NCBI RefSeq assembly: GCF_003688995.1
Contig: NZ_PENI01000010.1
Location: 186,001 to 250,000 of the forward strand
Source: Streptomyces shenzhenensis
Lineage (GTDB): Bacteria > Actinomycetota > Actinomycetes > Streptomycetales > Streptomycetaceae
DNA length: 64,000 nucleotides
Reading direction: 5' to 3'
The notes beneath the pieces were generated by a model, which had not been told where the DNA came from, searched no databases, and saw only the letters and a program-made list of their open reading frames with translations. Positions 24,156-32,184 of the stretch are shown here, piece by piece. A program made the position numbers and the translations under genes. Each line of letters opens with the position of its first letter. The first letter of the stretch is position 1.

Positions 24156-25465
24156 GCATGCGAAGGAGAGTCATACCGGTCGGCGGACGCGGCGCGGGCG
24201 CGGCGGCGGCCGCGCTGGTACTCGGCGGGGCGGGTGTCCTGCTGGGGGTGGCCGCGGCGCCCGCGCTGGCCGCCGAGGTGTCGTTCGCCACCCACTGCGT
24301 ACCGCCCGCGGGCATCGACCCGGTGGACGGCACGACGAAGGTCGAGATCACCGCGCCGGCCACCGCGAAGGTCGGCGACACGGTCGACATCGTGTGGAAG
24401 TTCGCGCAGGCCGCCTCGAAGAACCCCGACATCATCGACCTGCCCGCGAACTCGGTGCAGCCGTCCGGCACGCTCAAGGCGGCCGGTGCGCAGACCGCCG
24501 ACGTCGCGATGCAGGGGCCGCGCGAGAACCCGGCGATCCCCAAGGGCGGCGCCATGGTGCTGTCCGACATGAAGGGCACGCTGAAGCTGACGGCGCCCGG
24601 CGCGGTGACGCTGACGCCTGATGCGTACACCGTCAACGCGATGTCGACGAACACCGTGTGCACGCCGACGGAGACCGTGCAGAAGGCGGCGACGATCGAG
24701 GTGACGGCGGGCGACGGGAGTTCGCCGAGCACGTCGCCCACGCCGTCGGACTCGGCCTCCCCGCCGGCCACCCCCACGCCCACGCCGTCCGCCTCGGCGA
24801 GCGGGAGCGACGGCACCGGCGGCGGTCAGACCGACTTCACCGGCAAGGAGGTCCAGATCCCGTACGCCTGCAAGACGCCGATCGGCGACAAGAGCGCGAC
24901 CTCGCCGGTGCAGATAAATGCCAGGAAGAACGGCGCCAGTTTCGACCTCACCGTGCAGTTCAAGAAGTCGGTGATGGACAGCCCCGCCGACATCCCGAAG
25001 GACTCCGTCAAGCCGTCGATGGAGGTGGTCCTGGGCGGCGCCGACAAGGGCACCGTGCACGTGGAGGGACCGATGAACTCCGCCGCCATCAAGTCCGGCG
25101 ACCCGATCGAGATCCCCGACCTGACCGGCACCTACAAGCCGGGCGCGAGCGGTACGTCCACGCTGTCGCCCGGCGTGCTGACGGTCGAGGCCCTGGGCAC
25201 CACGACGACCTGCACCCCGACCGAGTCGGCGGTCTCGCTCACCCTCGACACCACGGCACAGCCGGGTGGCGCCGCCGGCGGCTCCTCGTCCTCGGGCGGC
25301 TCGTCGACCGGCGGCAGTGGCAGCGGCAGCGGCACCGACGGCGGCCTGGCCGCGACGGGCTCCGAGGACCACGGCGCCGTCAAGGCCCTCGGCCTGGTGG
25401 CGGGCACGGCGATCCTGCTGGGCGCAGCGATCTTCACCTTCCTGCCCCGCCGCAGGACCCGATGA
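24152..25465 (+). CDS. two-domain surface protein with LAATG sortase-type C-terminus
   Basis: A 437-residue exported protein: signal peptide about 1-41; a first domain (42-185, beginning SFATHCVPPAGIDPVDG and ending NTVCTPTET); a Pro/Thr/Ser linker; and a second domain (232-370, YACKTPIGDKSATSP ... ALGTTTTCTPTES) nearly matching the single domain of the protein at 21410. Then come a Ser/Gly linker, LAATG (399-403), a hydrophobic segment and RRRTR. LAxTG is the motif usually linked to class E sortases of Streptomyces. The two internal domains share the border cysteines and look like an ancient duplication. It is the last gene of the operon, followed by a strong hairpin. Confidence 0.8.
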   Translation: MSMRRRVIPVGGRGAGAAAAALVLGGAGVLLGVAAAPALAAEVSFATHCVPPAGIDPVDGTTKVEITAPATAKVGDTVDIVWKFAQAASKNPDIIDLPANSVQPSGTLKAAGAQTADVAMQGPRENPAIPKGGAMVLSDMKGTLKLTAPGAVTLTPDAYTVNAMSTNTVCTPTETVQKAATIEVTAGDGSSPSTSPTPSDSASPPATPTPTPSASASGSDGTGGGQTDFTGKEVQIPYACKTPIGDKSATSPVQINARKNGASFDLTVQFKKSVMDSPADIPKDSVKPSMEVVLGGADKGTVHVEGPMNSAAIKSGDPIEIPDLTGTYKPGASGTSTLSPGVLTVEALGTTTTCTPTESAVSLTLDTTAQPGGAAGGSSSSGGSSTGGSGSGSGTDGGLAATGSEDHGAVKALGLVAGTAILLGAAIFTFLPRRRTR

Positions 25466-25490
25466 GCACACCGGCCACGGAAGCCACCGA

Positions 25491-25521
25491 GTGCCCTCGG
25501 CCTCTGCCCGGCCGAGGGCAC
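25491..25521 (+). terminator. terminator of the surface-protein operon
   Basis: Perfect 12-bp stem: GTGCCCTCGGCC (25491-25502) with GGCCGAGGGCAC (25510-25521), 7-nt loop, followed by CTTCTCC. It lies 25 bp after the operon's last stop. Confidence 0.8.
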
Positions 25522-25546
25522 CTTCTCCGGACCCGGGTGCATACGG

Positions 25547-25582
25547 GGAGGGCCGCCGCGTTCTGTGCCGCGGTGGCCCTCC
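25547..25582 (-). terminator. terminator of the peptide transporter gene
   Basis: GGAGGGCCGCCGCG (25547-25560) pairs with CGCGGTGGCCCTCC (25569-25582) with one mismatch and an 8-nt loop, 28 bp beyond the stop of the minus-strand transporter gene. Confidence 0.65.
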
Positions 25583-25610
25583 GGTCAGCAGGCCCGTGGC
25601 GTGGCGGCGG

Positions 25611-27107
25611 TCAGTTGACGTCGCCCATCAGCTGCTTCACCTTGTTGCGGTAGATCCACACCGCCGCACCGGCGACGACGGCGAGGGTCGCCTCCAGGGC
25701 CACGATGCCCATCTTGTCCAGGTTGACGCCTGCCACACCGAGCAGACCGGTCGTGGCGTCGCCGGCGGTGACGGCCAGGAACCAGACACCCATCATCTGG
25801 GACGCGTACTTGGCGGGCGCCATCTTCGTGGTGACCGACAGGCCGACCGGGGAGAGCAGCAGCTCGCCGACAGTCTGCACGAAGTAGATCGCCACCAGCC
25901 ACAGCGCGGCCGCCTTGTGACCGCCCTCGGCGATCGACAGCGGGGCCAGGAAGAGGAAGAAGGACGCGCCGACCAGGATGAGGCCCAGGGCGAACTTCGT
26001 CGCCGTGCCGGGCTCCTTGCCGCGCCGGGCCAGCGCGAGCCACAGGGCGGCGAAGACCGGCGCGAACGCCATGATCATGACCGGGTTGACCGACTGGTAC
26101 CAGGAGACCGGGAAGTGCCAGCCGAAGATGCTGTTCTCGGCCCGGCCGTCGGCGAAGATCGACAGCGTCGAACCGCCCTGGTCGTAGATCATCCAGAACA
26201 CGGCCGCGGCGACGAAGAACCAGATGTACGCCGACATCCGGGACTGCTCCGTGGGGTCCAGCTCCTTGTCGCGCTTGATCCGCGCCAGCACCACGACCGG
26301 GATGACCAGGCCGGCGACGATGATCGGGACCATCACCCAGTTCAGGGTGTAGGCGCCGGAGAAGCCGACGACGGCGTAGAAGACGACGGCGACCGCCGCC
26401 CACAGGGCCGCCTTGCGCAGCGTGGCGGCCTTCTCCCGGTCGGACAGCGGCGTCGGCACCACGTTCGAGCGCGGGCTCAGGTGCCGGGTGCCGAGCAGGA
26501 ACTGGGCCAGGCCCAGCGCCATGCCGAGCGCGGCGAGCGCGAAGCCCAGGTGCCAGTTGACCTTCTGCCCGATGGTGCCGATGACCAGCGGCGCGGCGAA
26601 GGCACCCAGGTTGATGCCGACGTAGAAGATCGTGAAGCCGCCGTCGCGGCGCGGGTCGTCCGGGCCGTCGTACAGGTGGCCGACCATCGTCGAGATGTTG
26701 GCCTTCAGCAGACCGGAACCGATCGCTACCAGGCCGAGACCGGCGTAGAAGGTGCCGGCGCTCGGCAGTGCCAGGGTGAGGTGGCCGAGCATGATGACCG
26801 TGCCGGCGACGGCGACCGTCCTGCGGGGGCCGAGGACCCGGTCCGCGAACCAGCCGCCGGGCAGGGCGAGCAGGTACACGAGGGACAGGTACACCGAGTA
26901 GATCGCGGTCGCCGTGGCCGCGTCGAGGTGCAGCCCTGCCGGGGCCACGAGGTAGAGCGGGAGCAGGGCCCTCATGCCGTAGTAGGAGAAGCGCTCCCAC
27001 ATCTCGGTCATGAAAAGGGTGGCCAGTCCGCGGGGGTGGCCGAAGAAGGTCTTCCCAGAGCCGGGGGTGCCCGGTTGGACCGAGTCCTTCGTCAGGCTGG
27101 ACGCCAT
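25611..27107 (-). CDS. POT/PTR family proton-coupled di-/tripeptide transporter
   Basis: A 498-residue MFS protein of the POT family, with many hydrophobic segments. Family signatures: FFGHPRGLATLFMTEMWERFSYYGMRALLPLYL (the ExxERFxYYG motif), GGWFADRVLGPRRT, GSGLLKANISTMVGHLY, and the FYVGINLGAF PTR2 motif. It imports small peptides using the proton gradient. The start is the ATG of MASSLTKD, preceded by AAGGAA; upstream in-frame codons extend through an intergenic region and are not used. It is monocistronic and divergent from the response regulator gene. Confidence 0.92.
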   Translation of the reverse strand: MASSLTKDSVQPGTPGSGKTFFGHPRGLATLFMTEMWERFSYYGMRALLPLYLVAPAGLHLDAATATAIYSVYLSLVYLLALPGGWFADRVLGPRRTVAVAGTVIMLGHLTLALPSAGTFYAGLGLVAIGSGLLKANISTMVGHLYDGPDDPRRDGGFTIFYVGINLGAFAAPLVIGTIGQKVNWHLGFALAALGMALGLAQFLLGTRHLSPRSNVVPTPLSDREKAATLRKAALWAAVAVVFYAVVGFSGAYTLNWVMVPIIVAGLVIPVVVLARIKRDKELDPTEQSRMSAYIWFFVAAAVFWMIYDQGGSTLSIFADGRAENSIFGWHFPVSWYQSVNPVMIMAFAPVFAALWLALARRGKEPGTATKFALGLILVGASFFLFLAPLSIAEGGHKAAALWLVAIYFVQTVGELLLSPVGLSVTTKMAPAKYASQMMGVWFLAVTAGDATTGLLGVAGVNLDKMGIVALEATLAVVAGAAVWIYRNKVKQLMGDVN

Positions 27108-27591
27108 GGTCGTTCCTTGCTGGTCGGGACGCGCGTGGAGCGTTGCGCGCCCGGTGGGGGCGGCCGGGACCGGCGGATGGGCCGTCCACCCCCACGCCCA
27201 CGGGGTGTCCGCCCCGGATCGCGGGACGCGGACGGTGACCACCGGGTTCCACGCCCGGCACGCGACGATGCGTCCGGAGTCCGGCCAGAGGTCATTCCTT
27301 CGAGGCCGGCGCAGGCCGACCCGCACACAAAAGAGACCTCCGGCGTCGAATACGCGCCAAAGGTCCCCGGTGTACACAGGCGTTCTCACGTCACCATACG
27401 GCAGGACAGTGCCGGATATGGAAGGACTTGAGATATGGATCACAGGCGTCGGCGGAACCGGGCGCCCGGTTTTGAAGGTCTCTCCACCATCGCACCTTTC
27501 GGCCATGGGTTCGTCCCCCTGTGACCCAAGGTAAGAATCCCCGGCGCCGATCACACCCCGGCACGAGGTGCGGGCGGACTACCATCACCCC
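27108..27591. promoter_or_regulatory. divergent intergenic region, peptide transporter / response regulator
   Basis: A 484-bp gap upstream of both the transporter (minus) and the response regulator (plus). Composition falls in GC around 27390-27530, as expected for promoters. TACCAT (27580-27585) lies 6 nt before the regulator ATG and would make that transcript nearly leaderless. I see no convincing small gene. An open frame on the minus strand here reads Arg/Pro/Gly-rich and lacks coding character. Confidence 0.35.
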
Positions 27592-28269
27592 ATGACCCGT
27601 GTACTGCTCGCCGAGGACGACGCGTCCATCTCGGAGCCGCTGGCCCGCGCCCTGCGCCGGGAAGGTTACGAGGTCGAGGTCCGCGAGGACGGCCCCACCG
27701 CGCTCGACGCCGGAATGCAGGGCGGTGTCGACCTGGTCGTGCTGGACCTCGGCCTGCCCGGAATGGACGGCCTGGAGGTCGCCCGCCGGCTGCGTGCCGA
27801 GGGCCACACCGTGCCCATCCTCATCCTGACCGCGCGCGCCGACGAGGTGGACACCGTCGTCGGCCTGGACGCGGGCGCCGACGACTACGTCACCAAGCCC
27901 TTCCGGCTCGCCGAACTCCTCGCCCGGGTCCGGGCCCTGCTGCGGCGCGGCGCCGCCGAGCCGCAGCAGCCGCCGGCCACGCACGGCGTGCGGATCGACG
28001 TCGAGTCGCACCGCGCGTGGATGGGCGACGAGGAACTCCAGCTCACCGCCAAGGAGTTCGACCTGCTGCGGGTCCTGGTGCGGGACGCCGGCCGGGTTGT
28101 CACCCGCGACCAGCTGATGCGCGAGGTCTGGGACACGACGTGGTGGTCGTCGACCAAGACGCTCGACATGCACATCTCCTGGCTGCGCAAGAAGCTCGGC
28201 GACGACGCGGCGAACCCCCGGTACATCGCGACCGTGCGCGGGGTCGGCTTCCGCTTCGAGAAGAGCTGA
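27592..28269 (+). CDS. OmpR/PhoB-family response regulator
   Basis: A 225-residue regulator. The receiver domain (about 2-115) has the acidic pair Asp9-Asp10, phosphoacceptor Asp52 (VVLDLGLPG) and Lys102 (TKPF). The C-terminal winged helix (about 130-222) includes LTAKEFDLLRVLVRDAGRVVTRDQLM and the recognition region TLDMHISWLRKKLG. The ATG of MTRVLLAEDD is used; an upstream in-frame codon adds eight unlikely residues. No Shine-Dalgarno is visible, consistent with a leaderless start. The sensor kinase gene follows 31 bp downstream. Confidence 0.93.
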   Translation: MTRVLLAEDDASISEPLARALRREGYEVEVREDGPTALDAGMQGGVDLVVLDLGLPGMDGLEVARRLRAEGHTVPILILTARADEVDTVVGLDAGADDYVTKPFRLAELLARVRALLRRGAAEPQQPPATHGVRIDVESHRAWMGDEELQLTAKEFDLLRVLVRDAGRVVTRDQLMREVWDTTWWSSTKTLDMHISWLRKKLGDDAANPRYIATVRGVGFRFEKS

Positions 28270-28300
28270 CCCCTTCAGGGGAGTTACCGGGTAAGAAGAC

Positions 28301-29572
28301 ATGCGCCGCCGACTGATCCAGTCCACGCTCGCCGTGGTGCTCGTGGTGATCGCCGTCTTCGGCGTGTCCCTCGTCATCGTCGAGACCCGGACGATCAGCA
28401 ACAGCGCCCAGGAGCGGGTGGACTCCGAGGCGCTGCGGCTGGCCAGCATCGTGGACAGCCGGATCCTCGGCGCGGAGGACGTCTCCGCCGGCATACTGCG
28501 CAACCAGGTCGGCAAGGACCAGTACGCGATCATCCGGATGCCCGACCGGCCGCCGATCACGGTCGGTGTCAAGCCGCAGGGCGACGTCATCCAGTCCAGC
28601 GCCGACGGCGAGGAGGGCGAGCGGGTCACCGTCCAGGTACCGCGCTCCTCGGTGACCCGGGAGGTGGGCCGGACGCTGCTGATCATCGGGGCGGTGGCGC
28701 TGCTCGCGGTGATCGCCGCGGTGCTGCTCGCGGTGCGCCAGGCGAACCGTCTCGCCTCCCCGCTGACCGACCTCGCGGAGACCGCGGAACGGCTCGGCTC
28801 CGGCGACCCGCGCCCCCGGCACAAGCGGTACGGGGTGCCCGAGCTGGACCGGGTCGCGGATGTGCTGGACTCCTCCGCCGAACGCATCGCCCGGATGCTC
28901 ACCGCCGAGCGGCGGCTGGCCGCCGACGCCTCCCACCAGCTGCGTACGCCGCTGACCGCGCTGTCGATGCGGCTGGAGGAGATCACCCTCACCGACGATC
29001 CGGACACGGTGAAGGACGAGGCGAACGTGGCGCTCGCGCAGGTCGAGCGGCTGACGGACGTGGTGGAGCGGCTGCTGACGAACGCCCGCGACCCGCGCAC
29101 CGGCTCCGCGGTCACCTTCGATCTGGACGAGGTCATCCAGCAGCAGCTCGCCGAGTGGCGTCCCGCCTATCGCAGCGCGGGCCGGGCCATCGTCAGCTCG
29201 GGCAAGCGGCATCTGCGGGCGGTGGGCACGCCGGGCGCGGTGGCCCAGGTACTGGCGGCGCTGATCGAGAACTCGCTGATGCACGGCGGCGGCACGGTTG
29301 CGTTGCGCACGCGCGTCACCGGCAATCAGGCGGTGGTCGAGGTCACCGACGAGGGGCCCGGGGTGCCGGCCGACCTCGGCGCCCGGATCTTCGAGCGGGC
29401 GATCAGCGGGCGGAACTCGACGGGGATCGGTCTGGCCGTGGCGCGTGACCTCGCGGAGGCGGACGGTGGACGGCTGGAACTGCTCCAGGCCCAGCCGCCG
29501 GTGTTCGGCTTGTTCTTGTCCCGCACGCCGCCTTTGAAGAAGGGGGAGGGGTCGTCTTCGACCGTCCGGTGA
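28301..29572 (+). CDS. sensor histidine kinase
   Basis: A 423-residue membrane kinase partner of the upstream regulator. A first membrane helix (about 7-27), a ~95-residue extracytoplasmic sensor region, a second helix (about 124-146), then HAMP and DHp with the phosphorylated His212 in ASHQLRTPLTALS. The catalytic domain has an N-box (ALIENSLMHGG), G1 (DEGPGVP) and a terminal G2 region (NSTGIGLAVARDLAEADGG). The sensed signal is not evident. The gene is followed by an interspersed repeat cluster and no terminator of its own. Confidence 0.92.
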   Translation: MRRRLIQSTLAVVLVVIAVFGVSLVIVETRTISNSAQERVDSEALRLASIVDSRILGAEDVSAGILRNQVGKDQYAIIRMPDRPPITVGVKPQGDVIQSSADGEEGERVTVQVPRSSVTREVGRTLLIIGAVALLAVIAAVLLAVRQANRLASPLTDLAETAERLGSGDPRPRHKRYGVPELDRVADVLDSSAERIARMLTAERRLAADASHQLRTPLTALSMRLEEITLTDDPDTVKDEANVALAQVERLTDVVERLLTNARDPRTGSAVTFDLDEVIQQQLAEWRPAYRSAGRAIVSSGKRHLRAVGTPGAVAQVLAALIENSLMHGGGTVALRTRVTGNQAVVEVTDEGPGVPADLGARIFERAISGRNSTGIGLAVARDLAEADGGRLELLQAQPPVFGLFLSRTPPLKKGEGSSSTVR

Positions 29573-29628
29573 CGCTCCGCTGTGGGGGCCGTGGTGGGTT
29601 GTGTTTTGTCTGCGGCGGCTTCGTGGCT

Positions 29629-29850
29629 GGGCGCGCAGTTCCCCGCGCCCCTTTGGGGCGATCGGCTGAGGGTGCCGTCTTGGGGCGGTCTGCTGTGGGG
29701 GTTGTGGGCGGGGTGCCGTTCGTCTGCGGCGGCGTTGTGGTTGATCGCGCAGTTCCCCGCGCCCCCTTGGGGCGCTCAGCTGGGGGTGCCGTTTTTGTCT
29801 GCGGTGGCGTTGTGGCTGGGCGCGCAGTTCCCCGCGCCCCTTTGGGGCGC
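29629..29850. repeat. three copies of a CGCGCAGTTCCCCGCGCCC hairpin repeat
   Basis: The gap between the kinase and gtrA holds three copies of GCGCAGTTCCCCGCGCCCC(T)TTGGGGCG (about 29631-29660, 29748-29774, 29821-29849), each able to form a CCCC/GGGG hairpin. The copies sit in larger direct repeats containing TGTCTGCGGCGGC and GCTGGGGGTGCCG. A fourth copy lies at 38369-38400. I know this as a common Streptomyces interspersed hairpin, often between convergent genes. No gene is supported here. Confidence 0.8.
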
Positions 29851-29864
29851 TTCAGCTGGGGCGG

Positions 29865-30347
29865 TTATGAGATGTGTTGGTGTTGGCGGGGGGAGTCTGG
29901 TGTCAGGTAGGGGTCCGCTCCTGTGAGGGTGGCTCGGAAGACCCAGGTGCGGTACGACCAGAAGCGGAACAGGGTCGCGACGGCGATGCCGAAGAACTTG
30001 AAGACGTTGCTCTGCAGCGGGCTGTCCCAGCCGAACCCGTACGTCGCCGCGTACAGGACGCCGTTCTCGATCACCAGGCCGACCACGCTGAACAGCAGGA
30101 ACAGCGTCAGTTCCCGGGTACGGCCACTCTTGTCACGGTCCCGGTACGTGAAGTAGCGGAAGCCGATGTAGTTGAAGATGATCGCGACGACGGTGGCGAT
30201 GATGCTGGCCCGGACGACCGGCAGTTCGGTGACATGCCGTACCAGGTTGAACACGCCCAGATTGACGAGAAGCCCCGCGCCGCCCACGGCGCCGAACTTG
30301 GCGGCCTCGTGCACAAGCCTTCGCAGCCCCGAGGAACCGGGTTCCAT
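29865..30347 (-). CDS. GtrA-family membrane protein
   Basis: A 160-residue protein with four hydrophobic segments and the GtrA pattern: FGAVGGAGLLVNLGVFNLV, IFNYIGFRYFTYR, LFLLFSVVGLVIENGVLY and FKFFGIAVATLFRFWSYRTWVF. GtrA proteins are thought to flip polyprenyl-linked sugars for cell-surface glycosylation. The ATG of MEPGSSG is used; an upstream ATG at 30392 with a nearby AGGAG would add 15 residues. It is convergent with the kinase gene and divergent from purK. Confidence 0.88.
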   Translation of the reverse strand: MEPGSSGLRRLVHEAAKFGAVGGAGLLVNLGVFNLVRHVTELPVVRASIIATVVAIIFNYIGFRYFTYRDRDKSGRTRELTLFLLFSVVGLVIENGVLYAATYGFGWDSPLQSNVFKFFGIAVATLFRFWSYRTWVFRATLTGADPYLTPDSPRQHQHIS

Positions 30348-30521
30348 GGTCGTGCAGGCTCCTGTCCGTAGGTTCCGTCGATCCAGCCATGCTATCCAGC
30401 GGTCACCGCTCCTGCCTCCGCATCCGGCCACGGGTCGGCAAGAGAGGGGGAAAATACGGGTGAGAAGGCGGCGAAGAGGAGCGGAATCCGGCCGTCGTGG
30501 CGCGGCCGATACCCTAGGGGC

Positions 30522-31661
30522 GTGACGTTCCCGGTAGTCGGCATGATCGGCGGGGGCCAGCTCGCTCGTATGACACACGAGGCAGGCATCCCGCTGGGCA
30601 TCAGGTTCAAGCTCCTCAGTGACACCCCACAGGATTCCGCGGCACAGGTCGTCGGTGACGTCGTCATCGGCGACTACCGCGACCTGGACACGCTGCGCTC
30701 GTTCGCGCGGGGCTGTGACGTGATCACCTTTGATCACGAGCACGTCCCCACCGAGCATCTGCGGGCCCTGGAGGCGGACGGCATCCCCGTCCGCCCCGGC
30801 CCCGACGCGCTGGTGCACGCCCAGGACAAGGGTGTGATGCGGGCGAAGCTCGACGCCATCGGCGTCCCGAGCCCACGCCACCGGATCGTGGCCGACCAGG
30901 AGGACGTGGTCCGCTTCGCGGCCGAGGGCGACGGCTTCCCGGTCGTCCTGAAGACCGTGCGCGGCGGCTACGACGGCAAGGGCGTATGGGTCGTGGAGAC
31001 CGCCGAGGAGGCCACCGACCCGTTCCGCGCCGGCGTCCCCGTGCTCGCCGAGGAGAAGGTCGACTACGTCCGCGAGCTGGCCGCCAACGTCGTACGCTCC
31101 CCGCACGGCCAGGCCGTCGCCTACCCGGTGGTGGAGTCCCGGCAGGTCGGCGGGGTCTGCGACACGGTGATCGCCCCGGCCCCCGGCCTGGACGAGTCGC
31201 TCGCGCTGCGGGCCGAGGAGCTGGCGCTGCGCATAGCCAAGGAACTCGGCGTCGTCGGCCACCTCGCCGTCGAGCTGTTCCAGACCCGCGACGGCCGCAT
31301 CCTCGTCAACGAACTGGCGATGCGCCCGCACAACTCCGGCCACTGGAGCCAGGACGGCGCGATCACGTCGCAGTTCGCCAACCACGTCCGCGCGGTCCTC
31401 GACCTCCCGCTGGGCGACCCGCGCCCGCGCGCGAAGTGGACCGTCATGGTCAACGTGCTCGGCGGCGACTACCCCGACATGTACTCGGCGTATCTGCACT
31501 GCATGGCCCGCGACCCCCAGCTCAAGATCCACATGTATGGCAAGGACGTGAAGCCCGGCCGCAAGGTGGGTCACGTCAACACCTACGGCGACGACCTGGA
31601 CGACGTGCTGGAGCGCGCCCGTCACGCAGCCGGCTACTTGAGAGGCACCATCACCGAATGA
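30522..31661 (+). CDS. purK: N5-carboxyaminoimidazole ribonucleotide synthase
   Basis: A 379-residue ATP-grasp enzyme of purine synthesis that makes N5-CAIR from AIR, bicarbonate and ATP. Conserved blocks: MIGGGQLARM, TFDHEHVP, QDKGVMRAKL, VLKTVRGGYDGKGVWVV, ELAMRPHNSGHWSQDG and VNVLGG. The GTG start has no clear Shine-Dalgarno, and TACCCT (30510-30515) lies 6 nt upstream, so a leaderless transcript is plausible. The ATGA overlap at 31658 couples it to purE, which uses its unstable product. Confidence 0.95.
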   Translation: MTFPVVGMIGGGQLARMTHEAGIPLGIRFKLLSDTPQDSAAQVVGDVVIGDYRDLDTLRSFARGCDVITFDHEHVPTEHLRALEADGIPVRPGPDALVHAQDKGVMRAKLDAIGVPSPRHRIVADQEDVVRFAAEGDGFPVVLKTVRGGYDGKGVWVVETAEEATDPFRAGVPVLAEEKVDYVRELAANVVRSPHGQAVAYPVVESRQVGGVCDTVIAPAPGLDESLALRAEELALRIAKELGVVGHLAVELFQTRDGRILVNELAMRPHNSGHWSQDGAITSQFANHVRAVLDLPLGDPRPRAKWTVMVNVLGGDYPDMYSAYLHCMARDPQLKIHMYGKDVKPGRKVGHVNTYGDDLDDVLERARHAAGYLRGTITE

Positions 31662-32179
31662 GCCCTGTTGTTGGCATCGTCATGGGGTCGGACTCCGACT
31701 GGCCCGTCATGGAGGCCGCCGCCAAGGCCCTCGACGAGTTCGAGATCGACTACGAGGTCGACGTCGTCTCCGCGCACCGCATGCCGCGCGAGATGATCGC
31801 GTACGGCGAGCGGGCGGCGGAGCGCGGGCTGAAGGTGATCATCGCGGGCGCGGGCGGCGCCGCCCACCTGCCCGGCATGCTCGCCTCGGTCACCCCGCTG
31901 CCGGTCGTCGGCGTCCCGGTCCCGCTGAAGCACCTCGACGGCATGGACAGCCTGCTGTCGATCGTGCAGATGCCGGCCGGTGTCCCGGTGGCGACCGTCT
32001 CCGTCGGCGGTGCCCGCAACGCCGGGCTGCTCGCGGCCCGTATCCTCGCCGTGCACGACGACGAACTCCGCGCCCGCATGCGGGACTTCCAGCAGGAGCT
32101 GAACGACCAGGCGACCGAGAAGGGCAAACGGCTGCGCGCCAAGGTCGAAGGGTCGAACGGCTTCGGCTTCGGGAAGTGA
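31658..32179 (+). CDS. purE: N5-carboxyaminoimidazole ribonucleotide mutase
   Basis: A 173-residue class I PurE, which rearranges N5-CAIR to CAIR. It has the P-loop-like GIVMGSDSDWPVM, the active-site SAHRMPREM, and GAGGAAHLPGM. The start ATG overlaps the purK stop. The C-terminal tail (KRLRAKVEGSNGFGFGK) is basic. The dipeptidase gene follows within 6 bp or overlaps, depending on its start, so the three genes form one transcript. Confidence 0.96.
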   Translation: MSPVVGIVMGSDSDWPVMEAAAKALDEFEIDYEVDVVSAHRMPREMIAYGERAAERGLKVIIAGAGGAAHLPGMLASVTPLPVVGVPVPLKHLDGMDSLLSIVQMPAGVPVATVSVGGARNAGLLAARILAVHDDELRARMRDFQQELNDQATEKGKRLRAKVEGSNGFGFGK

Positions 32180-32184
32180 CAGGT

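Noticed and set aside
25466..25610. Small RNA between the surface operon and the peptide transporter
   Set aside because: The two strong hairpins are fully explained as opposing terminators of convergent genes; no promoter-like element is present.
27391..29136. Long antisense open frame across the two-component system genes
   Set aside because: It is the complement of two well-supported genes; the protein is Ser/Arg-rich with no domain, a normal by-product of high GC.
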